NCBI GenBank assembly: GCA_026982705.1
Contig: JALSGP010000007.1
Location: 1-64,000, forward strand
DNA from: Alphaproteobacteria bacterium
GTDB lineage: Bacteria > Pseudomonadota > Alphaproteobacteria > Geminicoccales > Geminicoccaceae
Direction: 5' to 3'
DNA length: 64,000 nt
Below are positions 44,297-53,800 of this stretch, in pieces. The notes under the pieces were generated by a model. The model searched no databases and had not been told where the DNA came from. It saw only the letters and a list, made by a program, of their open reading frames with translations. The translations under genes were made by a program, and so were the position numbers. The first letter of the stretch is position 1. Every line of letters starts with the position of its first letter.

Positions 44297-45468
44297 CTCC
44301 TGGGAAGGCCCAGCACCCGGTGGCCGAGATGGGCGAGGATCAGGTTCTCGGAGACCGGGGCGATGCGGTAGAGCCGGGTCTCCCGCCACTTGCGCTCGAT
44401 GTCGTACTCGCGGGCAAAGGCATAGCCGCCGAAGGTCTGCATCGCCGCCTCCCCGGCCTGCCAGGAGGCGTCGGCGGCCAGCAGCTTCGCCATGTTGGCC
44501 TCGGGGCCGCAGGGGGCGCCCGCGTCGAACAGGGCACAGGCCCGGCGCACCGCGAGATCGGCCGCCTCGGTGGCGGCCAGCGCCCGGGCCAGCGGGAACT
44601 GGATCCCCTGGTTCTGGCCGATGGGGCGGCCGAAGACCCGGCGCTCGCGGGCATAGGCCGAGGCCCGAGCCAGGAACCAGCGGGCGTCGCCCACGCATTC
44701 GGCGGCGATGAGGATGCGTTCGGCGTTCATGCCGTCGAGGATGTGGCGGAACCCCTCCCCCTCGCGGCCCACCAGCGCGTCCGCCGGCAGCTCCAGCCCG
44801 TCCATGAACACCTGGGTGGTGTGGTGGTTGATCATGGTCTCCACCGGCCGGATCTCGAGACCGCGCCCCCGCGCCTCCCGCAGGTCCACGAGGAACACCG
44901 AGAGGCCCTCGGTGCGGCGCGCCACCCGCTCGAGGGGCGTGGTGCGGGCCAGCAGCAGCATGAGGTCCGAGTGCTCGGCGCGGCTGGTGAAGATCTTGCT
45001 GCCGTGCACCACCCAGCGGTCGCCGCGCCGTTCGGCGCGGGTGCGGATGGCCGGCGTGTCGCTGCCGCTCTCCGGCTCGGTGACACCGAAGGCCTGCAGT
45101 CGCACCCGGCCGGCCGCGATCTCCGGCAGCCAACGCCGCTTCTGGGCCTCGCTGCCGTGGCGCAGCAGCGTCCCCATGACGTACATCTGGGCGTGGCAGG
45201 CGGCGGCATTGCCGCCGCAGGCGTGGACGGTCTCCAACGCCACCGCCGCCGCCCGGAGCGGCAGACCGGCGCCGCCGTAGGCCTCGGGGATCAGCATGCC
45301 GAGCCAGCCGCCCTCCGCCAGCGCCCGCACGAATTCGGCGGGATAGGCCCGCTCGGCGTCCAGCCGCCGCCAGTAGGCGGCATCGAAGCGGGCGCACAGC
45401 CGCTCCAGCGCCTCCCGCACCTCCGGCCAGTCGCGGCCGATGGCCATGGTGATCCCGTCGTCCGACAT
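44290..45468 (-). CDS. Acyl-CoA dehydrogenase family protein
   Basis: It encodes 392 residues with the normal ACAD layout: helical N-terminus, FAD-contacting FGVTEPESGSDT and SKIFTSRAEHSDL, and a C-terminal helical domain with QTFGGYAFAREYDIERKWRE. The C-terminal Glu of medium-chain enzymes (YEG motif) is replaced by APV in RIAPVSENLI. A Glu at the isovaleryl-CoA-dehydrogenase position (MNAERILIA) is a likely catalytic base. The substrate is unknown; branched or short acyl-CoA is possible. ATG 45468 has GGAGG a few bases upstream. Confidence 0.9.
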   Translation of the reverse strand: MSDDGITMAIGRDWPEVREALERLCARFDAAYWRRLDAERAYPAEFVRALAEGGWLGMLIPEAYGGAGLPLRAAAVALETVHACGGNAAACHAQMYVMGTLLRHGSEAQKRRWLPEIAAGRVRLQAFGVTEPESGSDTPAIRTRAERRGDRWVVHGSKIFTSRAEHSDLMLLLARTTPLERVARRTEGLSVFLVDLREARGRGLEIRPVETMINHHTTQVFMDGLELPADALVGREGEGFRHILDGMNAERILIAAECVGDARWFLARASAYARERRVFGRPIGQNQGIQFPLARALAATEAADLAVRRACALFDAGAPCGPEANMAKLLAADASWQAGEAAMQTFGGYAFAREYDIERKWRETRLYRIAPVSENLILAHLGHRVLGLPRSY

Positions 45469-45480
45469 CCCCACCTCCCC

Positions 45481-45524
45481 TGTCGCAGCACGGTCCCCGA
45501 ACGCCGTCGGCGGACTTGTCGCAG
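45481..45524. promoter_or_regulatory. Direct repeats between acyl-CoA dehydrogenase and GlxA-type regulator
   Basis: TGTCGCAG occurs at 45481-45488 and again at 45517-45524, 36 bp apart, in the 107-bp space between divergent genes. The second copy overlaps TTGTCG (45516-45521), a possible -35 box of the regulator gene with CATAGG (45539-45544) 17 bp further on. AraC-type proteins commonly bind direct repeats, so this could be an autoregulatory site. Confidence 0.3.
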
Positions 45525-45575
45525 GCGTGGACTTCCGGCATAGGCGGGTCAAGCCCCAGCGCGGGGAGCACGGCC

Positions 45576-46574
45576 GTGACGGCATGGACGGAGAGCTCGC
45601 CGGATCCCCCGGAGCGCATCGCCATCGTGCTGGTGCCGGGCTTCTCGCTGATGGCCTATGCCTCCACCCTCGAGCCCCTGCGCGCCGCCAATCGCATCGC
45701 CGAGGCCGAACTGTACGCCTGGACCACCTGGTCCCTCGGGGGCGGGCCCATGCGCGCCTCCAACGAGGTCCAGGTGCTCACGGAGGTGCTGGATCCGGCC
45801 GTCGATCCGGTGCCGGATCTGGTGGTGGTGTGCGCCGGTCTCGGCGGCGAGCGCCACCGCGACCGCCGGCTGGAGGCGGCGCTCAGACTGCTGGCCCGGA
45901 GGGGCGCCCGCATGGCGGCGGTCTCCACCGGCAGCTTCCTGCTGGCGCGGGCGGGTCTCCTGGAGGGCTACCGCTGCACCGTCCACTGGGAGTACATCGA
46001 GGCCTTCGAGCGGGCCTTCCCCCAGCTCGAGGTGGTGCGGGGCCTCTACGTCATCGACCGCGACCGCCTCACCTGCGCCGGCGGCACCGCCCCCATCGAC
46101 CTGATGCTGGAGCTCCTGCGCCGACGCCACGGCCCCGAACTCGCCGCCCGCGTGACCGACGAGTTCGTCTACGGGCGCGGTCGCGAGGCCGACGAGCCGC
46201 AGCGCCTCGCGCCCGCCTTCCGCCACCGCATCCACCATCCGGCGCTGGTGAGGGCGGTGGAGATCATGGAACGCAATCTGGAGCGCCCCCTCTCCACCGC
46301 CGCGGTGGCCCGCCGCACCGGTCTCTCCGCCCGCCAGCTGGAGCGCCTGTTCAAGAAGCACGTGGGCCGCTCCCCGGCCCGCTTCTATCTCGACCTCAGG
46401 CTGGAGCGGGCGCGGCGGCTGCTGCGCGGCAGCACCCTCTCGGTGACGGAGGTGGCCTTCGCCTGCGGCTTCGAAACCGTCTCCCACTTCGCCCGCTGCT
46501 ATCGGGCCCGCTTCGGCCTGCGTCCCTCGGAGGAGCGTCGCGAGGCCGCCACGGCGGCGGTGGCGGCCCCGTAG
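45576..46574 (+). CDS. GlxA family transcriptional regulator (DJ-1-like + AraC HTH)
   Basis: It encodes 332 residues. The N-terminal DJ-1/PfpI-like domain (about 10-190) begins IAIVLVPGFSLMAYASTLE and senses an unknown amine or metabolite. The C-terminal AraC domain (about 215-320) has two helix-turn-helix units, STAAVARRTGLSARQLERLF and SVTEVAFACGFETVSHFARC. GlxA-type activators often control choline, carnitine or glycine betaine use. GTG 45576 with GGGGAG 8 nt upstream was chosen over a TTG further up. It is divergent from the acyl-CoA dehydrogenase gene, a plausible target. Confidence 0.87.
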   Translation: MTAWTESSPDPPERIAIVLVPGFSLMAYASTLEPLRAANRIAEAELYAWTTWSLGGGPMRASNEVQVLTEVLDPAVDPVPDLVVVCAGLGGERHRDRRLEAALRLLARRGARMAAVSTGSFLLARAGLLEGYRCTVHWEYIEAFERAFPQLEVVRGLYVIDRDRLTCAGGTAPIDLMLELLRRRHGPELAARVTDEFVYGRGREADEPQRLAPAFRHRIHHPALVRAVEIMERNLERPLSTAAVARRTGLSARQLERLFKKHVGRSPARFYLDLRLERARRLLRGSTLSVTEVAFACGFETVSHFARCYRARFGLRPSEERREAATAAVAAP

Positions 46575-46585
46575 CGCCATCCCCC

Positions 46586-47248
46586 TCAGTCGGCGTCCAC
46601 CGGTACCAGATGGTCGGCGAGGAAGCGGGCGGCCGCCTCCAGTCCCACCGGGTCGATGCCGTGGCCGAGCCCGGGCCGCAGCAGCCACTGCACCGGGATC
46701 CCCGCCTTCTGCAGGCCCCAGACCGCCTGCATCAGCATCTCCGCCGGCACCACCTCGTCGGCGTCGCCGTGGACCAGCAGCACCGGCGGACGGCTGCGGA
46801 CCTCCGCCACCAGCCGTTCCGGCGCCACCAGGGCGCCCGAGAAGCCCACCACCGCGCCCGGCGCCCGCGGCCGGCGCGGCGCCACGTGGAGGGCCACCAT
46901 GGTGCCCTGGGAGAAGCCCAGGAGCCCCACGCTCGCCGGTCGCAGTCCCCAGCGTTCCATCACCTGGTCCAGGAACGCGTCCACATAGGGGCGCGCCCGC
47001 TCCACCCCGGCCAGCAGCGCCGTCGGCGACATGTCGCCCAGCGAGAACCACTGCCGGCCGAAGGGGGCCATGTCGAAGGGAAAGGGCCCGTCCGGCGCGT
47101 GGAAGGCGCAGTCCGGCAGCCGCCGCTGCAGTTGGGGGGCGAGACCGATCAGGTCCCGCCCGTCGGCGCCCACCCCGTGCAGCATCACCACCGCCCGCCG
47201 CGGCCGCCCCTCGCGGGGCAGCACGCTCGGCCCCGACAGTCCCTGCAC
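46586..47248 (-). CDS. Phospholipase/carboxylesterase family hydrolase
   Basis: It encodes 220 residues of the cytosolic carboxylesterase / lysophospholipase-like family. AVVMLHGVGADGRDL provides the oxyanion region, LGFSQGTM the nucleophile Ser, VHGDADEVVP the Asp and GLGHGID the His. The family cleaves short carboxylic esters or acyl-thioesters from proteins and lysolipids; the natural substrate here is unknown. GTG start with GGAG 7 nt upstream. It converges on the GlxA-type gene with 11 bp between stops and is separated by 72 bp from the upstream GGDEF-EAL gene. Confidence 0.9.
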   Translation of the reverse strand: MQGLSGPSVLPREGRPRRAVVMLHGVGADGRDLIGLAPQLQRRLPDCAFHAPDGPFPFDMAPFGRQWFSLGDMSPTALLAGVERARPYVDAFLDQVMERWGLRPASVGLLGFSQGTMVALHVAPRRPRAPGAVVGFSGALVAPERLVAEVRSRPPVLLVHGDADEVVPAEMLMQAVWGLQKAGIPVQWLLRPGLGHGIDPVGLEAAARFLADHLVPVDAD

Positions 47249-47320
47249 CTCTCGCTCCCCTCGGGCCCGCGGCGAGGATAGCGGCGTCGCGGGCCGATTC
47301 GAAGACCCGGTGCGGGACCG

Positions 47321-49201
47321 TCAGGAGGCGGAGACCGCGCGGCGCTCCGGCGCCATCGTGGGACCGGCCCCAGAGACCGGTCCGGCACCGGGGGTCGCCC
47401 GCGTCACCCAGGCGGACGCCTCCGTCTCGGGGAGCGGACGGGCGAAGAGATAGCCCTGGGCGAAGCCGCAGCGGAAGCCGCGCAGCTCGCGGGCCTGGGC
47501 GGGATGTTCGACGCCCTCGGCCACCGTCTCCGCCTCGATGGCACGGGCGAGCCGGCAGACGGCGCGCACGATGGCGGCGCTGCGGGCCGAGCGACCGAGC
47601 CGCTGGACGAAGCCGGCGTCGATCTTGAGGGTCTGGATGGGACTCCGTTCGAGGCAGGAGAGAGAGGCCCAGCCGGTCCCGAAGTCGTCGAGGGCGAGGC
47701 GCACGCCCAGCTCCCCCAGTGCCCGCAGCACCGGACCGAGGCTCCGATCGCCCTCTTCCACCAGCACGTCCTCCGTGATCTCCAGCTCCAGCATGGCGGG
47801 CGGCAGACGGTGGCGGGCGAGCGCCGCCCGGATCCGGTCCACCAGATCCGGCAGACACAGCTGACGATGGCAGAGATTGACGGCGACCGTGCCCGTGAAA
47901 CCGTGCGCCCGCCGCAGGCGCGCGGCGAAGGCCGCGGCCCGGTCCAGTGACCAGTCGGTGAACTCGGAGACCAGGGCCGAGCGCGCCACCACGTCGAGGA
48001 ACCGGTCGGGTCCGAGACGGCTGCCACGATAGTCCCAGCGCACCAGCGCCTCGAAGCCGCGCAGCCGTCCGTCGTCCAGCGACACCTGGGGCTGGTAGAG
48101 CAGCAGCAGGCGACCGTCGCCCAGGGAGGCGGCGAACTCGTCGAGCCAGTCGCGGGCGAGCGGGCCGCCACCGCCCCGCCGCGCCTCCACCGCGCGGTTG
48201 CGCCCGTCGCGCTTGGCCTCGTAGAGAGCGGCGTCGGCCGCGGCCAGCAGCCCCTCGGCGGTGGCGGCGTGATCGGGCACCACGGCGAAGCCGACGCTGA
48301 CGGAGATGCGCAGGCGCCGACGGCCGAGGACCACGGGTCGGGACAGGACCTCGAGGAGGCGTCGCCCCAGGCGGGCGAGGTGATCCACGTGCGCCCCCTC
48401 CTCCACCAGCACGGCGAACTCGTCGCCGCCGACGCGGGCCACCGTGTCCACCTGGCGCACGGAACGGGCCAGGCGGTGGGCCACCTCCACCAGCACCCGG
48501 TCGCCGGCGTCGTGACCGAAGACGTCGTTGACCGTCTTGAAGTGGTCCACGTCCAGCCGCAGCAGCCCCACCGGGCGTCGGGTGCGCTCGTGGAGGCGGA
48601 TCGCCCGTTCCAGCCGCGCCACGAACAGCCGCCGGTTGGCGAGGCCGGTGAGGGGATCGCTGGTGGCGGTGCGCTCCAGCTCCCGTTCCACCGCCCGTGC
48701 CTCGTCCTGCTGCAGCCGCCAGAGGGTCTCGAGGGCGAGGGCCAGATCCACCCCCACCGCTTCCGACAGCCAGCGGCCGACGGCATGGCGCCGTCCCTCC
48801 TCGAGGGGCGCCCGCTCCACCAGACGACGGGCGATGAAGGCGTAGGCCATGGCCATGGCCCCGGGATCGATGGCGAGGCGCCAGTGCACTTCCGCCACGT
48901 GGCGGACGATGGCGAGACGGGCCGGCGCCAGCGGATCCGCCAGCAGCAGCCGCCAGTACCGTTCCTGCTCCTGGCGCAGGCGCCGGATGCGCCGTTCGCC
49001 GCCGAGGAGGGCGGCGAATTCGGGCACGGCACCGAGACGGGCGTAGAACTCCAGCAGCACCGCGGGCAGGACGGCGGTGAGCGCCCGGCGGGCATCGTCG
49101 TCCGGCGGGGGGACGCGGTCGACCAGACAGGCCGAGGCGCCGAGCGCGTCGGCCAGATCGAGGCGGGTCGGGGTCGCGGGGGCCATCGGGATTTTCGTCA
49201 C
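47321..49201 (-). CDS. Globin-coupled sensor with GGDEF and EAL domains
   Basis: It encodes 626 residues. Residues about 35-170 fit a sensor globin: EFYARLGAVPEFAALL, then AEVHWRLAIDPGAMAMAY with His at about 106 as the likely heme ligand. The GGDEF domain (about 195-350) has an intact active site VGGDEFAVLV and an inhibitory RQVD site five residues before it. The EAL domain (about 365-610) keeps EALVRW, ITEDVLVEE, DDFGTGWASL and AEGVEHP, so both synthesis and breakdown of c-di-GMP look possible, switched by O2 or another gas. GTG 49201 was chosen over ATG 49186, which has no ribosome site. Confidence 0.88.
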   Translation of the reverse strand: MTKIPMAPATPTRLDLADALGASACLVDRVPPPDDDARRALTAVLPAVLLEFYARLGAVPEFAALLGGERRIRRLRQEQERYWRLLLADPLAPARLAIVRHVAEVHWRLAIDPGAMAMAYAFIARRLVERAPLEEGRRHAVGRWLSEAVGVDLALALETLWRLQQDEARAVERELERTATSDPLTGLANRRLFVARLERAIRLHERTRRPVGLLRLDVDHFKTVNDVFGHDAGDRVLVEVAHRLARSVRQVDTVARVGGDEFAVLVEEGAHVDHLARLGRRLLEVLSRPVVLGRRRLRISVSVGFAVVPDHAATAEGLLAAADAALYEAKRDGRNRAVEARRGGGGPLARDWLDEFAASLGDGRLLLLYQPQVSLDDGRLRGFEALVRWDYRGSRLGPDRFLDVVARSALVSEFTDWSLDRAAAFAARLRRAHGFTGTVAVNLCHRQLCLPDLVDRIRAALARHRLPPAMLELEITEDVLVEEGDRSLGPVLRALGELGVRLALDDFGTGWASLSCLERSPIQTLKIDAGFVQRLGRSARSAAIVRAVCRLARAIEAETVAEGVEHPAQARELRGFRCGFAQGYLFARPLPETEASAWVTRATPGAGPVSGAGPTMAPERRAVSAS

Positions 49202-49260
49202 TTGAGTAGACCTTTCGCGTGGACCGGCGGGAATCACCGGCTCGGCCCGACTGTCGGCGC

Positions 49261-49302
49261 CACCTCTTTGTAAAAGGTGAACACCGCTGCTATAGACAGC
49301 GG
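49261..49302 (+). promoter_or_regulatory. Promoter with two overlapping palindromes before the XRE gene
   Basis: TTGTAA (49268-49273) and TATAGA (49291-49296) are 17 bp apart, the best promoter match in the window. The -35 box is inside an imperfect 19-bp palindrome CACCTCTTTGTAAAAGGTG (49261-49279). The -10 box is the loop of a perfect inverted repeat CCGCTG-CTATAGA-CAGCGG (49284-49302). A protein bound to either would block polymerase. CTATAG is itself palindromic, so the box could also serve the divergent sensor gene. Confidence 0.6.
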
Positions 49303-49326
49303 AGCCCCGTCCGCATCTCGATTTAC

Positions 49327-49342
49327 GCGTATGTATGCGTAT
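49327..49342. repeat. Helically phased direct repeat GCGTAT
   Basis: GCGTAT occurs at 49327-49332 and 49337-49342, exactly 10 bp apart, so both copies face the same side of the helix. It lies 30 bp downstream of the XRE promoter in an AT-rich patch. This is a typical layout for a dimeric or tandem-binding regulator; the adjacent XRE protein is the obvious candidate. Confidence 0.45.
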
Positions 49343-49452
49343 ATGACCCAACCATCGGGGGATGACCACACCATGCAAAGTCGCGTGGGGGTAGGGCGGC
49401 GTCGAGAGCCCGGCGCGTAGTCCCTCAGGGGGATGCTCGAGGAGCCGTGCGC

Positions 49453-50136
49453 GTGGAGAGATTCACGAGCTGGGCGACACTGGTCCGCGCGTTCCGCCGG
49501 ACGCAGCGGCTGACCCAGCAGGAGGCGGCCCAGCTCCTGGGCGTCAGTCAGCCGACCCTCTCGCGCTGGGAGGCCGGCCGACAGGTTCCCGACGGCCGGA
49601 CCCGGCGCCGGCTGCGGGAGCTGATGGAGACCCTGACCGGCGTGCGGCGGCGTCTCCTGGAGGCCATCGTCACCCAGTCGCCGGTGCCCCAGGTGCTGAT
49701 GGACGGCGAGCTCAGGGTCCTCGGTCTGTCGGAGCCCTTCGCCCGGCTGCTGGACCGGCCGGCGGGCGAGTTGGTGGGGACCCACGATCCCGCCCGCCAC
49801 CCCCTCGGGCCGTCCTGCCGCGATACCCTGGCGCGGCTGGAGCACGAGGGGCTGGGCCGGGGCGAGGTGGCCTTCGCCGAATGCTACGACATGGTCCACG
49901 ACCGTCACGGCAAGCGGCTGGCGACACGCCAGCTCTGGGTGCCGGTGGAGACCGGCGACGGCGAGCTTCTGGTACGGGCCGAAGTGGGCCTCGTCGACGA
50001 GGCCGCCTATCGGGCCGCGCTCGACGTCGGCGCGCGGGTGCGGATCACCCGCATCCGCGAGGTGGTGGGCATCCCGGAGCTGGCCGGCGGCCCGCGGCAC
50101 GCGCCGGCCGGACCGTCACGTCAGACGCAAACGTGA
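49453..50136 (+). CDS. XRE-family regulator with PAS-like sensor domain
   Basis: It encodes 227 residues. The N-terminal helix-turn-helix (about 10-60) contains LTQQEAAQLLGVSQPTLSRW followed by EAGRQVPD, a textbook Cro/C1-type motif. Residues about 70-190 form a PAS-like domain (SPVPQVLMDGELRVLGLSEPF, LLDRPAGELVG). It may repress or activate its own promoter and the divergent c-di-GMP sensor gene. GTG 49453 has AGGAG 8 nt upstream; GTG 49447 is two codons earlier. Its last 21 bp overlap the converging small gene. Confidence 0.8.
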   Translation: MERFTSWATLVRAFRRTQRLTQQEAAQLLGVSQPTLSRWEAGRQVPDGRTRRRLRELMETLTGVRRRLLEAIVTQSPVPQVLMDGELRVLGLSEPFARLLDRPAGELVGTHDPARHPLGPSCRDTLARLEHEGLGRGEVAFAECYDMVHDRHGKRLATRQLWVPVETGDGELLVRAEVGLVDEAAYRAALDVGARVRITRIREVVGIPELAGGPRHAPAGPSRQTQT

Positions 50137-50400
50137 GCGCAGGCGGTCACGGGCGAGGACGACCCCAGCGGCCAGCGTCGGATCGGCCAGCCGCAGGGCG
50201 ATGCGGTCGAGCAGCCGCAGCACCGATCGTCCCGTCCGCCAGCGCGTGCTGCGCTTCTCCGCCTCCAGGGCTTCGAGAATGGCGTATTCCAGCCGCGCCA
50301 CCGTCCACGGTCTCCCCCGCTCCGCATCCTTGGCCGCCGCCACGATGATGCGCTTGGCCCGGACCCGGGCACTGCAGTCGGCGTCTCCCCAATGGCCCAT
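50116..50400 (-). CDS. Small alpha-helical protein of unknown function
   Basis: It encodes 94 residues, basic and predicted to be mostly helical (KRIIVAAAKDAERG, ARLEYAILEALEAEKRS, LRLLDRIALRLADP). The amino-acid pattern looks coding, unlike the other frames. No family is recognised and the ribosome site is weak. It converges on the XRE gene and overlaps it by 21 bp. Confidence 0.5.
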   Translation of the reverse strand: MGHWGDADCSARVRAKRIIVAAAKDAERGRPWTVARLEYAILEALEAEKRSTRWRTGRSVLRLLDRIALRLADPTLAAGVVLARDRLRSRLRLT

Positions 50401-50824
50401 CGTCGTCGTGATCCCACCCGGTGCCCGGCCAGTCTATGCGGGTCGATACGGAGGGAACAAGCGGCCGCGGTTCGCTGCGTCTCCGAGTATGCCCCACTGT
50501 CGCTACCGGGCTACGACCCGGCGTCGACACGCCGGCCAACACCGTCGGTACTCGCGTATGGGTCGTGACCGGTGCGACATTTCGCACCCTCGCGCCGCAC
50601 CGCACCCCTGTTCATATGCGCGGTCGCGTGCATGCACACGCGTCTCCGGGCCGTGCCGCGCGAGCACGCTCCCGCCGGCCCGGAGGCCGTCACCACGGAT
50701 TTTGCCGTTGCCCCCGCGTCCCGGATGATGTAGCCACACCGTTCGGGGTGCGCGCCCCGCGGGCGATTCCGATCCGGTTCTTCGCGTCTGCGTCATTATT
50801 CCTCCGCGCCCGACCCGTGGAGAC
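50401..50824. other. 424-bp intergenic region with tandem inverted repeats
   Basis: No credible gene is seen. Two inverted repeats share bases: CCGGG/CCCGG (50506-50521) and CCGGCGT/ACGCCGG with a 4-nt loop (50518-50535), so only one stem can form at a time. A palindrome GTGCATGCAC lies at 50628-50637. The last 60 bp are less GC-rich and may hold the helicase promoter, but I found no clear hexamer pair. Confidence 0.5.
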
Positions 50825-53800
50825 GTGACGTCGTCGCGAAAGACCGTGATGTCGACCAACCCGGAGTCGAAATCGACGTCGCTGGCGATGCTGCCCTTCA
50901 ACCGATCCGATCTCGAGAAGCTGTTCCCGGCGAGCGTGTGGGAGAAGGCGGAGGAGCTCCTCTCCAGCGGCGCGCTCGTCGAGGTCAACGTCGAACGCGA
51001 CGGCCGTTCCATCACCGGGCGTGTGCGGGGCCGACGACGCACCCCCTATCTCACCCGGGTCAAGATCGCCAACGGCCGCGGGGGCCGCATCCGTCTCTCC
51101 GCCACCTGCACCTGCTTCGTCGCCGACTGCGAGCACGCCGCCGCCATGCTGCTGGGGGTGCTGGACCGCGCCGCCGCTCCCCGCGAGGAGGAGGTCTCCG
51201 CCACCCTCGACCAGCACCTCGAGAGCTGGATCCGCCAGGTGGTGGAGCGCGCCCGCGCGCTGAAATCGCGCGGCGGCGAGAGCGGCGACTGTCTCCTCTA
51301 CGTGCTGGAGCCGGCCCAGCGCGCCTGGGGCGAGGTGGGGCTCGCCCTGCCGGTGGCCGTCTCCACCCTCCGTGCCCGCCGCCTGCGCGCCGGCGTCTAC
51401 ACCCGCGAGATCCCCTTCGCCATCGCCAATCTGGTGGGGGACCAGCCGCCGCCCTTCGCCACCTTCGAGGACCTGGTGATCGGCCGCCTCCTGGGCGGGG
51501 TGCCCTCCTCCACCCGCCGCCTCGGCGGCCGGGCCGACGCCGAGACCCTGGTGCGCATGGTGGAGACCGGCCGCTGCTTCTGGCGCAGCCCCGCCAATCC
51601 GCCGCTGCGCCTCGGCCCGGAGCGGCGCGCCCGCTTCGTCTGGCGCTTCGACGAGGAGGGGCGCCAGCGGCTGGTGTGCGCGCTCGAGGATGCGGCCGAG
51701 GGGGTGATCGTCGTGCCGCTGGGCGGTCCCTGGTACATCGACACCGCCGCCGGCGAGGTGGGGCGCGTCGAGACCGACGTGCCCGAGGATCTCGCCGCCC
51801 TCTTCCTCAAGGCGCCCGCGGTCCCGCCGGACGCCGCCACCGTGGTCCGCCAGAAGCTGGTGCAGGTGAGCGAGCAGGTGCCGCTGCCGGAGCCGCTGCG
51901 CCGCCGCGAGCGCGTCGAGATCCGGCCGGTGCCGGTCCTCCATCTCCACGCCCCCGACGTCACCGTGGTGCGCGGAAGCGGCTGGAACCGCACCGAGGAG
52001 CCGGTGATGGTGCCCCTGGCCCGCCTCGCCTTCGACTACCGGGGGCTCCTGGTCCACTGGCACGACCCGCGCGACGAGCTCAACCACGTGGTGGACAACC
52101 GCCTGCTGGTGATCCCCCGCGACACGGAGTTCGAGCGCGCCGCCCTCGAACGGCTGCAGCGCGCCGGTCTCGCGCCGCTGGGTCCGGCGGGCCTCGGCCG
52201 CTTCGCCGCCGAGGAGCTGCGCCAGGACTTCACCTTCGACGAGGAGGGCGAGGGCGACGTCTCCCTCAAATGGGTGGAGTTCAACCACCGGGTGGTGCCG
52301 GAGCTGACGCGGGAGGGCTGGCGCATCACCTTCGCCGAGGGCTATCCCTTCCGCGTGGTGCAGCCTCCCGCCGTCTGGAAGGCGGAGGTGGTGGAGACCG
52401 GCACCGACTGGTTCGAGTTCGATCTCGCCGTCGAGATCGACGGCACCCGCGTGCCGCTGCTGCCGGTGGTGCTCGAGCTGTTCCGCCGCGCCCCCGACGC
52501 CCTCACCCCCGAGGCGCTGGAGGCGGCCGGCGAGGAGCCGGTCTACGCGGAACTGCCGGACGGCCGCATCCTCCCCATCCCGGCGAGCCGGCTCAGGGTG
52601 ATCGTCGAGGCCCTCTTCGAGCTGCTGGCGACCCGCAAGGTGGACCGGCGCGGGCGGGTGCGTCTCCCCCGCGCCGCCGCCGCCAAGCTCGAACCCTTCG
52701 AGCGCGAGCTGCCGCCGGGGACCGTCGAGTGGCACGGCGGCGAACGGCTGCGCGAGATCGCCCGCCGGCTCTCCCGTCTGCGGGAGATCCCGCGGGTGCC
52801 CCCGCCCCGCGGGCTGCGGGCGAAGCTGCGCCCCTATCAGGAAGAGGGACTCGCCTGGCTGCAGTTCCTGGCCGGACACGGGCTCTCCGGCGTCCTCGCC
52901 GACGACATGGGCCTCGGCAAGACGCTGCAGACCCTGGCCCACGTCCTCCGCGAGAAGGAGGCGGGACGGCTCGACCGGCCGGTGCTGGTGGTGGCCCCCA
53001 CCAGCCTCGTGCCCACCTGGCGCAGCGAGCTCAGGCGCTTCGCCCCCGACCTGAGCCTGCTGGTGCTGCACGGACCGCACCGCCACGAGAACTTCGGGCG
53101 CATCGACGAGAGCGACGTGGTCCTCACCAGCTACGCGCTGATGCTGCGCGACGCCGAGGTGCTGCTGGCGCGGGAGTGGCATCTGGTGGTGCTGGACGAG
53201 GCCCAGGCCATCAAGAACCCCTCCACCAAGCTCGCCCGCACCGCCTGTCAGTTCCGCGCCCGCCAGCGGCTGGCGCTCACCGGCACGCCCATGGAGAACC
53301 ACCTCGGCGAGCTGTGGTCCATCTTCCACTTCGTCATGCCCGGCTTCCTGGGCGACCGCGAGGCCTTCCGGCGGGTGTTCCGCAATCCCGTGGAGAAAGA
53401 AGGGGACGAGGCGCGGCGCGAGCTGCTGGCGGCGCGGGTGCGCCCCTTCATGCTGCGCCGGACCAAGGAGGAGGTGGCCCGCGAGCTGCCGCCCAAGACG
53501 GAGGTGGTGCGCGAGATCGAGCTCGGCGAGGAACAGCGGGAACTCTACGAGGCGGTCCGGCTCGCCGTCCACGAGCGGGTGCGCGAGGAGATCCGCGCCC
53601 GCGGCCTCGCCCGCTCCAACATCGCCATCTTGGAGGCGCTCCTCAAGCTGCGCCAGGTGTGCTGCGATCCCCGTCTGCTCAAAGACCGGGACGGGCGCAC
53701 GCCACCGCCGCCCTCCGCCAAATACGAGCTCCTCATGGAGATGCTCGCCAACATGGTGGAGACCGGCCGGCGCGTCATCGTCTTCTCCCAGTTCGTGGAG

